Positions 42,430 through 53,479 of a DNA stretch of 64,000 nucleotides are shown piece after piece. Within the stretch, counting starts at the first letter, position 1. Each line of letters opens with the position of its first letter. The notes below the pieces were generated by a model. That model was not told the DNA's origin, ran no database searches, and saw only the letters and a list, made by a program, of their open reading frames with translations. The position numbers and the translations under genes were made by a program. Source of the DNA: Aplysia californica (taxonomy: Eukaryota; Mollusca; Gastropoda; Aplysiida; Aplysiidae); NCBI RefSeq assembly GCF_000002075.1, contig NW_004798028.1, forward strand, positions 157,841-221,840, in the 5' to 3' direction.

Positions 42430-43170
42430 GAGTATCTTGAACTCACCATGAGTGGAAGTGCACACAAACACACAAAGCTTGACAAAAGTCTGTTCTACAC
42501 TGCAAGTGCAAAGAGAGCTGCACGAGTGGAAGGGCACAAAAGTGACAAATTCAAGTTCAACACAGAAAGGTCTGCTCTACTCTGCAAGTCAGCAAGTGCA
42601 CCAGCTGAGGAAAACATGTTGGGGGTATAGAGTATAGAAATTGGAACCGCCTGGTGGAAGTAAGGGTACAACTTAAGAATCTGGGTCCCGTCTGTTTAGA
42701 CTAGGCATCATCCACACAGAGTACTGGATATCGATACTGACAAAAATATTCGGTATCGATGTTCTATCAGTAGATCTAGATCAAAGAAGCTACACATAAC
42801 AAGAGGGGCCACTCCTCTCTTTGAGCCAATTAAAAAAGTGTCCTCAAAATTCGGTGGCGCCCTCTTCGCAAATGGGCACCCTTTGCGAACAGTTACCCTG
42901 CTTGAGTTTAAAAAGTCAAAGTGAAACTAGCAAGTTTTTGAATAAATTTCGGAAGAACGCTTTCTTTAAAGAATGATTGTTTTCTTCGTTTAATTTGACT
43001 TTAGAATGAAAGGCGAGAGGTTATTAAAATAAAACAAAACTAAAACTCCGCACTGAACGAACCCGAACTGCTGATGAACAGCAGTCGATCTGCGCACGCA
43101 GGGAGGTGCTATTCCTATTCTTCTTCTGGAAAAACGAAAGAGAGCTTCAAAACAGACTGCAGCGCCATCT
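42430..43170. other. no gene recognised
   Basis: Mixed sequence with scattered TAGATC hexamers (about 42772). No coding similarity noticed. Confidence 0.4.
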
Positions 43171-43179
43171 GAAGCAAAG

Positions 43180-43225
43180 AGCGGACTTCCGGCGGACACT
43201 TTTTTGGCTGAGTGGACCATCTTGT
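43180..43225 (-). promoter_or_regulatory. promoter-like motif pair (ETS plus YY1-like)
   Basis: The minus strand has AACAAGATGGTCC (YY1-like) about 25-30 bases upstream of GCCGGAAGTCC (ETS-type core). Such pairs often mark TATA-less promoters. It points the same way as GSS, 5.8 kb upstream of its ATG, but no clear 5' splice donor follows. Confidence 0.3.
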
Positions 43226-43278
43226 TAAGTACTATCTTTGTCTAGATCCAGCCTACAAAATGAGCATTAAAAATGAAA

Positions 43279-43733
43279 GTGGCTATTCTCACCCGCCCGG
43301 AAGTTCTCGCAAGATCAACTCCTCCCCTCTTCTCTCTCTCTCTGTCTCTTTCTGAATACTGTCTATCGGTGTGGACAATCAAATTGACCAAAACAAAGTT
43401 AAAAAATGATGTTAAAACTAACTTAAAACACAAAAGTAAATTAATTTGGTTGTCTACAAAGATGCTACGGCTATTTAACTTTTCGAATCGAGCCGAACTA
43501 CGTGGGTCGCCATTTTGTTTTGCCCGGAAATTCTCGCGCTACTCCTCTCTCTCTTTCTCTCTCTCTCTCCACTGCCCACAGACAAAATTGTACGCTTTTA
43601 GTAGGCTACAGTTGTAATGGAACGTTTGTTCACGGCACAGAATTCTACAATTTTTCTGTTATCACAATGTAGAATTCTGTGGTTTAGGTTGAACGCAAAA
43701 TTTGGTGAACGCGCACCGGGTGAGAATAGCCAC
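43279..43733 (+). mobile_element. hairpin-bearing MITE with GGCTATTCTCACCCG ends
   Basis: Perfect 17-bp inverted ends GTGGCTATTCTCACCCG (43279-43295, 43717-43733). Inside: a CT-rich stretch, CGCCATTTTGTTTTGCCCGG, and a 14-bp-arm hairpin CACAGAATTCTACA / TGTAGAATTCTGTG (43636-43681). Target duplication not clear. Confidence 0.75.
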
Positions 43734-43748
43734 AAGACTCGCCTGCAC

Positions 43749-43773
43749 TATTCTCACTCTGGGTGAGAATAGA
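43749..43773. repeat. small palindrome CTATTCTCAC / GTGAGAATAG
   Basis: 10-bp arms equal to the core of the neighbouring MITE's ends, 15 bases beyond it; probably the remnant of another copy. Confidence 0.6.
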
Positions 43774-43847
43774 GGTGGCCTTAAAAATTCACTAGTTATT
43801 AACAAGGGAAGGGGGGGTTTCAGGGGGGCAAATAAAAACATGGAGAC

Positions 43848-43870
43848 GGGGGGGGGGGGGGGGGGGGGGG
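43848..43870. repeat. poly(G), 23 nt
   Basis: Longest homopolymer seen in the window. Confidence 0.95.
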
Positions 43871-43919
43871 CATGCCCCCCTGAATTTGAACATAATTTGA
43901 TGTTTTGCAATTAGCTAAT

Positions 43920-44870
43920 TAGCCTAGGTTTGATAGGCTATCTCTCCATATCGGCACACTCATCAAAAAGTAATCATTTAGAACCAGAAGTAATCGTCGG
44001 TGGGATCAAAACTAAATATCCCCAAGCGGGACTCAGATTCTTAAGTAGATCTTGTACCGAAGTAAGTACATGTAGGCCTAATTAAGATATAAAAACGAAT
44101 ATCATTGGTAGTCAATATTCCCCCAGCATTGGAGAATCATCGGATATTAACTTTAACAGTTTAAAATAGTGCATTATTTGCGTGCCTCGATTGCCCCCAG
44201 ATGAACCTCCTTCCTAGGATTCTACGTAGAATCAAGATCCAGAGTTAACTTTTTACGATACTTTGACATGGACAGCAGATAACATATAAGGTAATAAATA
44301 ATTGCTGCGTCATGCCCTATTGAACAAGCTCAAACTCACTGTGTGTCAGCCTGTGTAGAATTCTGTGTGCTCCGCAGACCTCAGTTCGCCGTTATATTAT
44401 ATAGTGAACACTGGCCGAAAAACTGGGCTAAAGTAGAAAAGAATAACTTTCAGTTGAGTCATAGATGGCAGTGACAGCAGTTTTAAATAGTAATGTCGAA
44501 AACGAAAGTCTTGTTAATCCTGAATATCGGTGAAAAAACTTTTAATTATTTAATATTTTGGCCCATGTGAGATCAGTTTACACTTTTCACACAAACTTTT
44601 TCGAGACGAAGTCTAAAATAAAATCGATGTACTCCTCTAAACATACTTATGAAAAAAATCCTAATCGATTACATTTCGACTTATTACACTTTGATCTATT
44701 GTTTAGAATGAAAGTGGACAAGGTAGTTATTAAACTTACTAGATATCTATAGGCCTACTAGATCTATGCAATGCAATACTAGTAACACAAGGCTAAGTCG
44801 CTTTCGCATCAGGAAAAAAAACTCTCAATTTGTTTATTCCTTTTCAATGCATATCCCTTAGGCTGGATCG
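43920..44870. other. no gene recognised
   Basis: One more TGTAGAATTCTGTG motif at about 44352-44366. Otherwise nothing recognised. Confidence 0.4.
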
Positions 44871-44904
44871 AAGAATGTTTGACAAACGTGACTTTTTTAT
44901 AGAT

Positions 44905-45061
44905 AGAGGGAGACAGGCAGACAGACAGAGAGACAAACAGATAGAGAGACAGACAGACAGATAGAGAGACCGACAGACAAGAGACAGGGGCTGAGAAAAG
45001 GCTACAAATAGAGAAAAAGGAGGACAGATGAGATAGACACACAAACACACGCGCGCGCGCG

Positions 45062-45134
<73 letters not shown>

Positions 45135-45158
45135 CCTCCCCCCAACACAGAGAGAGAG

Positions 45159-45252
<94 letters not shown>
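44905..45252. repeat. compound microsatellite: GACA, CA and GA arrays
   Basis: GACAGA-type units to about 44995, CA from 45065 to 45133, GA from 45157 to 45252. Long frames here are repeat artefacts. Confidence 0.97.
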
Positions 45253-45255
<3 letters not shown>

Positions 45256-45439
45256 AGAAGGGGGAGAGGATAACGATTGAGGTAGTTTATTACAATTCTT
45301 TGATGGGCCACCTGGTGGCAGCTAGGATCAAAGTGGTGAAGTAGACAGTAGGAATATCCTATTTACTGCTTCTTTAGATGCATATGGTCAGTTTGATACA
45401 TGTCACGGGGGTAACCGTAGAAACTCCTCTTTCCTCTAT

Positions 45440-45530
45440 TTATATAAATGACATGAAGTGAAGTCCTCTTAAACAGAACATTGTTTACTGAAAACTGGTG
45501 AACCGAAAGAAAGCAAAATCCCTGAATCCT
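45440..45530. repeat. fragment of the 7990-type MITE
   Basis: GAAGTCCTCTTAAACAGAAC and ACTGGTGAACCGAAAGAAAG parallel 7995-8055. Confidence 0.45.
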
Positions 45531-45542
45531 TTTCTTCTATTT

Positions 45543-45977
45543 GTGAGGCAGCGTGGTGGAATCAGGCTCTCGTCAATATTTGGGCATGTAGAGTTATTTG
45601 TATCATCTTAAGGCTTGTTCACTTGTCTTTATTTGGATGAAAAAAATATCCATTTATCTTGAATACAAGTCGAGATATTTGCGAATGAAGGAGGTAGTCA
45701 CCTGTTTTCAGAGGTAAAATTTGTGAGAAAATGGACGCCAAAGATTAGCTATTTCCTTAACTTTAGAGTCCTCGGTAACTGAAAATTTACACCTTTTGTG
45801 CCTTTAATCAACATTTTTAAGAAAAACCCACACATAAAAGAGTTATTTAATGGGCATGAAAGGTGTTGAGTCTCAACAAAAAAAAGATTTGATAAAAATT
45901 CACAAACCTGCAGGAAAATGCCAGTTTCTTCACTTTTATTATTTTGACGAGAGCCTGATTCCACCACGCTGCCTCAC
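45543..45977 (+). mobile_element. MITE with perfect 34-bp inverted ends
   Basis: Both ends begin GTGAGGCAGCGTGGTGGAAT and continue identically for 34 bases. ATTT borders each side (45539-45542, 45978-45981). 435 bp, non-coding. Diverged relatives at 14519-14957 and 7345-7935. Superfamily not assigned. Confidence 0.9.
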
Positions 45978-47386
45978 ATTTAGACAACCTCTCTAAACTG
46001 AAAACCAGGTTAAATAGAAGAAAAAACTTATCTATCAGTCCAAAGGATTTCGATTTAGGTGAACTCCGTTGTCATCATTGCCTTTCTCACCCTGAATCGG
46101 GGTATAGGCCACGGACAAACACTTTCCACCTTTCTCTATCCTGGGCTAGCCTCTTGATGTTATTGCATGTCCTCCCTCTTTTCTGTACATCGATTTCTGT
46201 GATTCTTCTCCCGGTTCCATGCGGTCTTCCCCTTGATATATTACCATGTGGATTCCTATCCAAAATTTTATTTGTTATGCAGCTGCATGACTTCCTGAGA
46301 GTGTGTCCAATCCATCGCCACCGCTTTTCCTACCTCATCTCTGACTAGGATTTGTCTTGTTTTCCTTATTAACACTTTCTCGTTGGTGACCCTGTCTGTC
46401 AACCTGATCCTCAGCAACTTTCTAGACACTTGTTCAAGAAAACCTGGATCCTCTTTATGCAAGTATGTGATGCGTTCCATGTCTCACTTCCATACAACAG
46501 AACTGACTTCGCATTTGAATTGAATATCCTCAGCTTTGTTTGCAGTGAGATATCCCTGGTCTTCCAAATCCTATCCAAAGATATGAAAGCAGCCTGTGCT
46601 TTTCCAATGCGGGACTTATTTTAGCACCTGTTCCTCCCTCTCTGTCAAGAATACTCCCAAGATAGCAGAAGAATTCAACGTCTTCTAGTGTAATTCTTTC
46701 TACTGTGACCTGCTTCTTTCGTTGTGCATATATGTCCTGAGGACCTTTGACTTTCTGGGGTGGATCCTCAATCCAACAGACTCCGATAGGCTGTTTAATT
46801 CTGAAGCCTTGGTTTGCATCTGTTCCTGGGTGTGCGACAGAAGTGTCACGTCGTCTGCAAAATCCAGATAGTCCAACTATGTCTATGGAGTCCACTGTAT
46901 ACGATGTCTGTGTCCTTGGTGGTATCCTTTATCCGCAAGTCGATTGCCAATATGAAGAGGAAAGGTGATAGTAAACATCCTGGTCTCATACCAGTCTTGA
47001 TGTCAAAGCTGTCAATGAGCTGACCATCATGTACAACCCTGCAACTTGTCCCTTCGTACGTGCTCTTGATGAGGTCCACCAACTTCTGTGGGATTCCGTG
47101 GAGTCTCATTATCTTCCATAGTTTTGCTCGGTGTATACTGTCAAAGGCCTTCTCATAGTCATGGAAGTTGATGATCAACTGGCAGTTCCACTCCAGGGAC
47201 TATTCCACAATAATCCTCAACGTGGCAATCTGGTCGGTGGTTGCGCAATTTTCCTGGAAACCAGCCTGTTCATCCCGTAGTCTTGGATCCGTTGCTGTCT
47301 TGATTCTCGCCAGCATGATTCTGTTGAAGACCTTACCTGGTATTGAGAGAATAGTAATTCCTCTGTAGTTGCTACAGCTGCTGAGA

Positions 47387-47397
47387 CCCCCCCCCCC
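47387..47397. repeat. poly(C), 11 nt, inside the LINE
   Basis: Homopolymer within the linker between RT segments; a likely frameshift site. Confidence 0.9.
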
Positions 47398-48367
47398 TTT
47401 TTTTTAAAGCTTTACGAGGTGTCCTTCTTTTCAATCCTTTGGGAACTTGCTCTCATTCCAGATCCTGGTAAACAGTGGGAGGAGGAGGTCTGCTGTCACT
47501 TTGGCGCCTTCCTTTAGGACTTCAGGTGGCATCTGATCAGGACCGGCCACTTTACCGTTCTTAAAAGCATTCGAAATCCCTTGTTTTGAAGGAGCATCAC
47601 AGCAGATTAGTAACTCATTTCTTGCTGGCAGGATGTTTGGCGGGTTACTCGGTGGTGGTCTGTTCAGGAGACTGTTGAAACCCATCGTTTCGACTGGGCT
47701 TCCTTCCCAAAAATGTTTTCTCCCTCTTGGTCCTTTACTGGCACTTCAGGTTTCCTTTATTTTCCAGCAAGAGTCTTTGTGGTCTGGTAAAGGATTCGCA
47801 TGTGCCCTCCTGCCGATGCTTCCTCTACTTTCTCTACCAGCCTGTTCATGAATTCCTCTTTGTCTTTTCTTAATGGTTTCTTGACATTTTTAACTGTTGT
47901 CCTGCACTGCTAGATTGCACCCTCTCTTGATCCTTTTATTCTACTAGCATTCGCTTCTGCCTTCACAGTTGTCTTCTTATCTAAATTAAATCCAATGAGT
48001 GCTGGCTAATCCTCCTTGTGCTCCCATTTTTTCGCACCGAGTTCTTCTTGACATGTTGATGTAAAGACTTCTTTGACCTTGGCTCAGTCTGTTTCCACCT
48101 CCTTGTCCTCTCCACCAAGATCAGACAGAGGTTGAAATCTGTTCCTCGGCTGCAGCTGAATCTCCCCTTTCTTGCGCCCGTCTAAGAGACTTGGAACTTC
48201 GTTCTTTTGATTCCTGTGCTGGTTCCGCGCTTTTTTTAGTCGGAGCTTGAGTTTTGCCAACAGCAGATGATGATCCGACCCAACATCTGCCCCTCTGTGT
48301 ACTTTGACATCTTCCAGTGAACACCTGAACCTACGAGATATACAAAAATGATATATCTAGTTCTAGG

Positions 48368-48799
48368 TCACACCATCTTGTGAGGAAAAACAGAGCCTCC
48401 AATGACAAAACTGTTGAAAACACGTATATTCGCGAATCGCTCAACGTTCTCATTCATTTGTCCCAAGCCGTGTTGTCCCATAATTCCTTCATACCCCATG
48501 TTGTCCTGGCCAATCTTGGCATTGGCATCTCCCATTATGAGGCTGACATCCTTCCTTGGTAGACCCCTCTGGAGCTGGCTGTAAAAGGCACCCTTGTCTT
48601 CATCTGAAGTATCATTTGTTGGGGCGTAGATCTGGAATTTATTCATGTTGATGCTCTTGCTCCTTGTAGTGAATGAAGCCAAGATGATCCTCTCTACGTG
48701 TGGTTCCCATCCTCTAAGTGACTTCTGTGCATACCTGTACTTACTCAAAATGATTCCCACTCCCTCCGCATGGTGCTTGTTTTCCCTCCCAGTATACAA
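48368..48799 (-). pseudogene. LINE endonuclease domain fragment
   Basis: Open for 143 codons: EGVGIILSKYRYAQKSL, the APT.D block, SLIMGDANAKIGQDN (catalytic D of the APE fold) and GLGQMNENVERFA. Lost at the 3' side after FPHKM. Confidence 0.85.
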
Positions 48800-49180
48800 T
48801 ACTTGTTCCTCCGAGCTGAGCTGCTCTGTCCAGACTATATCAAGTGTGTTTCACTGACTCCTAGTATGTGCAGCCTCTATCTCTTCATCCCTTGTACTAC
48901 TTGAGAACCCATTTCTGCTTCGTACAAGGCGCAAACATTCAACGACGCAATCCGGAGAGGCTTGTTCGACAGAAGGTTTCGGATCAGGAGAGTCCTTTCG
49001 GCTTTGTCCGCTGTCCTTCATTGTTCCTGCTGATGCAGAAGCTCCCCTGTCTCCCAAGATCGACAAATAAAAAGCTGTGATTGTCCGTGTTTCTGTAACT
49101 GTTTTTTACTGGGTCTACCCGATCCTGGAACTTTTCGGACAACTAGACCTTTGCACCTTTAGTCGCCTCTTACAACACGC

Positions 49181-49850
49181 AGTATCACGGCAGGAGTATA
49201 CTTTGCTCCTCCATGAACTTAATCGAATTAAATTAATAATTTTGAGATTTGGCTCACTGTGGTATTTTCTTGAGCAGAATACGATAACACTATATCCAAC
49301 TAAACAACAAGCCTCAACGCTGTGGTGACCAAACTTTGTCTTTTTCTGAACCTTCCAGTAATTGTGGTATACCGTATAGAGGGGTCCAAATGAAACTTGA
49401 AAAAGTAATCCGTCAATCATTGAGTTGAAGCCAAGCGGTACCCGTTCTGTAGCATAGCAATTTGAGGCTAAATAAATTCTGCTTCATCTGACACAATAAT
49501 ATTATTTCATCTATATTAGGAGTCGCTCGAGATACGGGCACTTAGAATTGACTTTAAAATGTCAGATTTGACAAAATTGTGTGAACTCAAAAAACATTGA
49601 TAGAATGGACATACATTGCATATCAAATGAATGGAGAAAATTGTCTCTGCAATAAACAAAATAAATTATGATAGTTTCAAACAGATTGGAAAACAGAGCA
49701 GTCACAAATACTACGCAAAACCTGGACTTAACATCATAAATTTACTTATTATTATACGGCTTTAGGAGCCATTTTGACACAGTGAAGAGTAAAATGTTTA
49801 TATGAACTGTGTTAAAATAATGCATGTAGATAAAGATGTATCTTAGAACA
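49181..49850. other. no gene recognised
   Basis: AT-rich between two LINEs; no motif seen. Confidence 0.4.
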
Positions 49851-50571
49851 GAGTGTTCGTGTCATATGTTATACGTGTACTCAGTTTCGCTGATGATGTG
49901 CTGGTGTACAGGCAAGGAAAAACCGCCAGGTTACAGCAGAGAGAGTACAGGAAGAACTCGACAGACTCGAACAGTGGTGTGAATCAAACAACGAGAAACT
50001 GCACCCAGACAAAACCGACGAACTGTGGTGTACACTGAATAACTTTAAGTGCACGATGACATGCCAAGTATCTCGATTGGAGGCAAAGTGTTGAAGAGGG
50101 AACACACATTGAAGTACTCTGGCATCACGTTTGATCGCACCCTCTCTGGCAAAGATCACATCTCGAAAACAATCTCCAGGGCGGCAATAGGTCTAACAGC
50201 CCTTAAGATGATGGCCAGAGCTAAGATGAGCCACAAAATCCTTGTCTTCCTCTACCAGACGGTACTCTCTGTCGTAGAGTACGGGCTCAGACTTTGGATC
50301 CTAAAAAAAGGCGCAACAGTAACGACGCGAGGTGTTACAAAATGAAGGAATTAGGGCAATCCTGGGGTGCACACGAGACCCCTCAGCTGAAACAATGAGA
50401 TACCTCCTAGACTTCCCTTGTGTAGACGAGAGGCACTTAAACTGGCACAAGTCCAAGCCTTTTTACGAGTCAGCTCAGATGAGACGAACCCCTTACATAA
50501 GAAAGTGGGACGACAGATGACATCAAGGCTAAAGAGGGGCACAGAATGGATGGCTCAGGCCACGAACACTA

Positions 50572-51099
50572 ATGGCGAGTGCTGCCCGATACAAAGCAAG
50601 CATCAGGAGAAGCAAGGATTGGGTCGTGGTCGAAGATGCGCTCGGAGAGCACACAACGGTGAAGGCAACATTAGGTAGCGAATGTCGCAACTGGCCACTT
50701 GGACTACTTGGAGATATAAACGCTGAAATTGAGACCCTGATAGAAGAGCATAGCGAACATGGAGAAGCTGGGATCTTCACGGATGGATCAGTCAACAGAG
50801 GAGTCAAATCGGGCAGGGCCTTCAGTGTCAGAGTTGATGGGATAGTCGTGAAAGAACAAAGCGGAGGAACAGCACTGACAACATCTAGTATGTGTATGGA
50901 GATAAAGGCCATAAATGAGGCTCTACACTGGATCAAGAACACACGCCATGAGCGAGCAGTACTTATTTCTGACTCTACGGGCACACTACAGAAGGTACAG
51001 AAAGGGATGCTGTATGCGAACTGGAAGGCTACAATCAGGTATAGCAGTGCAGCTTTTGAGGAAGAATGGGGCAGAGAGCGGTTCCCACACCCAAGGTAG
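50572..51099 (+). pseudogene. RNase H domain of the I-type LINE
   Basis: Open 175-codon frame with the RNase H acidic residues: D in IFTDGSVNRG, E in SMCMEIKAINEAL, D in VLISDSTGT. The fourth-residue region (normally HxGxxGNExAD) is not preserved in frame. Confidence 0.85.
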
Positions 51100-51217
51100 A
51101 TTGAAGGAGAAGGGGATCCAAAGAGGAGAAAGGAAAACATAGCCACATTTGGGGACCAGTCCAGCGGATCTCCAACCAGATTATGATGGAGACTGTAAGC
51201 AGGCACACTCTGAGATT

Positions 51218-51238
51218 GGGGGGGGGGGGGGGGGGGGG
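51218..51238. repeat. poly(G), 21 nt
   Basis: Homopolymer at the 3' edge of the LINE. Confidence 0.95.
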
Positions 51239-51309
51239 AGCAGAGATGGACATGTTCCCAACACTGAGGAAAAGGTGTGACAAGGTATGACTTAATTAGT
51301 TCTTCAGTT

Positions 51310-52740
51310 CTGTCCACTTAAACTAGTAACCTAGATAAAAAAAAGAGCAATACGCCTTACTGCAACCTCGGCCCGTGTAAGGATTTTTCCTATAATATAT
51401 ATAAAATAACCCTTTCAGCAACATTTTTCTCTAACACCAAACAGCAACATTTGTTGCAATTACATGTGTAAATGTCTGAAAAATTTCTTTTTTTGGGTAC
51501 TATCCAAAAACAGCATAAACACCGAGACTGGCCTGAAGGGCTTATGGAATTGTATGTATGTGCTTCCCTCTTGTTATCTCTTTCTTGGGCCAAAAATACA
51601 CTTTGCTGAATTGTAGAGCCCAGTTTACACCCTCTCGCCAAGAGCCATCTTCCTTCAAGTTCAAGAGTCTACTGGATAGTGGGGGGGGGGGATCTCGGTC
51701 AATATATTATGATGATTATGCGTAACAATACTGCCCTGCAGTTGAGCATCGGCTCACTTCAAAGAAAAAGCTGTAGTCAAAGCTCAGCACTGACGCTGCC
51801 AATGTTCTCACCGTCCGACGTATTAACGACATCACCATACGCTCTTTACTCTGAGCGTCTAGGCATCACCCAAGGATACTGTATAAACTCCTTGGCATCA
51901 CCATATCATACTGCTAGGGATTTCGACAGGAGGGATCATGCTTGTGTGTGCAGGGGCGAAGGCTGACTTGTTTGACAGGGTGATCAAAGCGAGACAAGGA
52001 ACCAGAAAGAAATGTCACACATAATAAACAAAATTTCTTACTCCACTCGAAGCAGCATCACTGAGTTGTGAATGAAAACAAATCCCGAATTCAACCACCA
52101 ACATATTATAATCGGGGAAGTATCAAAGTATTTGTTACAACACTAAATTTAGCTTTTGATGTGAATACACAAACAAAAAGCAAAGAAGCAAAGATGTCAA
52201 TAGAGGTAATGCAATTTCTTTCAAGCAGCCCCCCCCCCCCCCCCCCCCCCTCTGAAAATTTAGTATGCAGCAATGCTCGCTTTATTGACAACGTCAAAGG
52301 CCTGCTCCAGCGATGTTGCGCTTAGACGGGCGGATACAGGGACACCTACTTCCATACGAGAAGAATAGATATGTGCCGGTACAATCGTTTACATATAGAG
52401 AGAGATCTGATGATAAAGAACCAAGTTCGGCGCCTAAGATGCGCACAATCCCATCACATCATAATCACGCTCAAAACAATAACTTCCCTCAGATCAACAG
52501 AAAAGCAGAAAAGCACACATTCACAGTCAAGAATGCGCATGCACTATTGCCCTCGGGGCGTCTTGACATAATGACCCCATTCCCTGATTCACTTGCAGTT
52601 CTGGTTTCTAGAAAGCCGACAATAAAACCTATTTTTAGACAGTTCGCAACCATGCTCATTGACCATGCCATGTCCAGGGTAACTACCACTCCATCTCCTC
52701 CCTACCATACAGGCGCCAAATCCATCTTGGCCCTTTGGAC
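51310..52740. other. no gene recognised; two G/C homopolymers
   Basis: G11 at 51681-51691 and C22 at 52229-52250. The 162-codon frame at 52313-52801 has no family resemblance and no splice context. Confidence 0.4.
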
Positions 52741-52743
52741 CAA

Positions 52744-52779
52744 CCACAGAATTCTACACATAAGTGTAGAATTCTGTGG
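52744..52779. repeat. perfect palindrome, 16-bp arms
   Basis: CCACAGAATTCTACAC, loop ATAA, GTGTAGAATTCTGTGG. Shares its arm with the hairpin inside the MITE at 43279 and with 44352 and 54988. Confidence 0.95.
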
Positions 52780-53303
52780 ACCCAACAGTACAATCTCTTA
52801 GTGTGATGGGAGTACCTGTTGTAGCGTTTTTGGCTGTGTTATGTTCTTGGTGATATCTCTTGTGTCTTCCGTCAAACGTCTGGATGGGGTATGAAAGAAA
52901 CTTTTTTTGCTATTTTTGGAAAGAAAACTCTGTTTTCAACTGATTGAATCAAATAGTTTATAGATCATTTTGAATTATTTTGACCAGACTTCACACATAA
53001 ACAATGAACACCTAGATGGGTTCAGGCAGGGACACTGGTTCAGGTAGCGCCGATCTGGGCTCGGCGCCCTCCGTGACGTCAGACGTAGGGAACGAAAGAC
53101 GCGGGGAGACCTTTGCGACCGGCAACGGGAGGCTTACCCGCCCTCCTCCCACTAGCCTAATTATAGACACCTTAACTAAAGATTGGCGTACGTAGGGATG
53201 AACACTGAATAAGAGATTTGTTTGAAAAAAATGTTGTGATATTTTGTTAAATTTTGGAAAATCGTATTCCCTTTTTTGAAAATCCCTTCTCCTTTTCAAA
53301 GGG

Positions 53304-53319
53304 TGGCGCCATGGCGCCA
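53304..53319. repeat. palindrome TGGCGCCATGGCGCCA
   Basis: Perfect 16-bp self-complementary sequence 34 bases before the AT microsatellite. Confidence 0.9.
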
Positions 53320-53352
53320 TTTGCGCTTGGAGAGCCACGCCATTGGGTGGGG

Positions 53353-53473
<121 letters not shown>

Positions 53474-53479
53474 AGTGAC

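Larger units (their letters stand above)
46070..49180 (-). mobile_element. RTE-like LINE, near full ORF2 length but decayed
   Basis: Minus strand, in order: N-terminus about 49070-48850; APE-type endonuclease 48368-48799 (EGVGIILSKYRYAQKSLRGW, IYAPTND, IMGDANAKIG); linker; RT start 47431-47685 (GKVAGPDQMPPEVLKEGA); RT motif A in DYEKAFDSIHR and motif B in GMRPGCLLSPFLF (46846-47178); motif C LDFADDVTLL in another frame near 46855-46885; C-terminus 46268-46895 with EFFCYLGSILDREGGTG, ending near 46090. Many frameshifts and stops, and a poly(C) run at 47387. Confidence 0.9.
49855..51300 (+). mobile_element. I/Nimbus-type LINE 3' half with RNase H, decayed
   Basis: Starts inside the RT at FADDVLVYRQGK (motif C), then SISIGGKVLKREHTLKYSGI, SRAAIGLTALKMMARAKMSH and EGIRAILGCTRDPSAETMRY across several frames. 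It ends with an RNase H domain at 50572-51099 and a C-terminal SNQIMMETVSRHTLRL segment near 51160-51215. 5' end missing. RNase H after RT is a feature of the I/Nimbus branch of LINEs. Confidence 0.88.

Noticed and set aside
42084-42485. 133-codon minus-strand frame with a Pro/Asn/Thr repeat
   Set aside because: The repeat is the telomere-like GGGTTAGGG tract read in reverse.
44809-45311. Long minus-strand frames of 107 and 155 codons
   Set aside because: They translate CA and GA microsatellites (Val-Cys and Ser-Leu runs); no gene structure.
50529-51317. 262-codon minus-strand frame, the longest in the window
   Set aside because: It is the antisense shadow of the RNase H part of a plus-strand LINE.
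52313-52801. 162-codon plus-strand frame
   Set aside because: No recognisable domain, no splice or poly(A) context, ends in a palindromic repeat.
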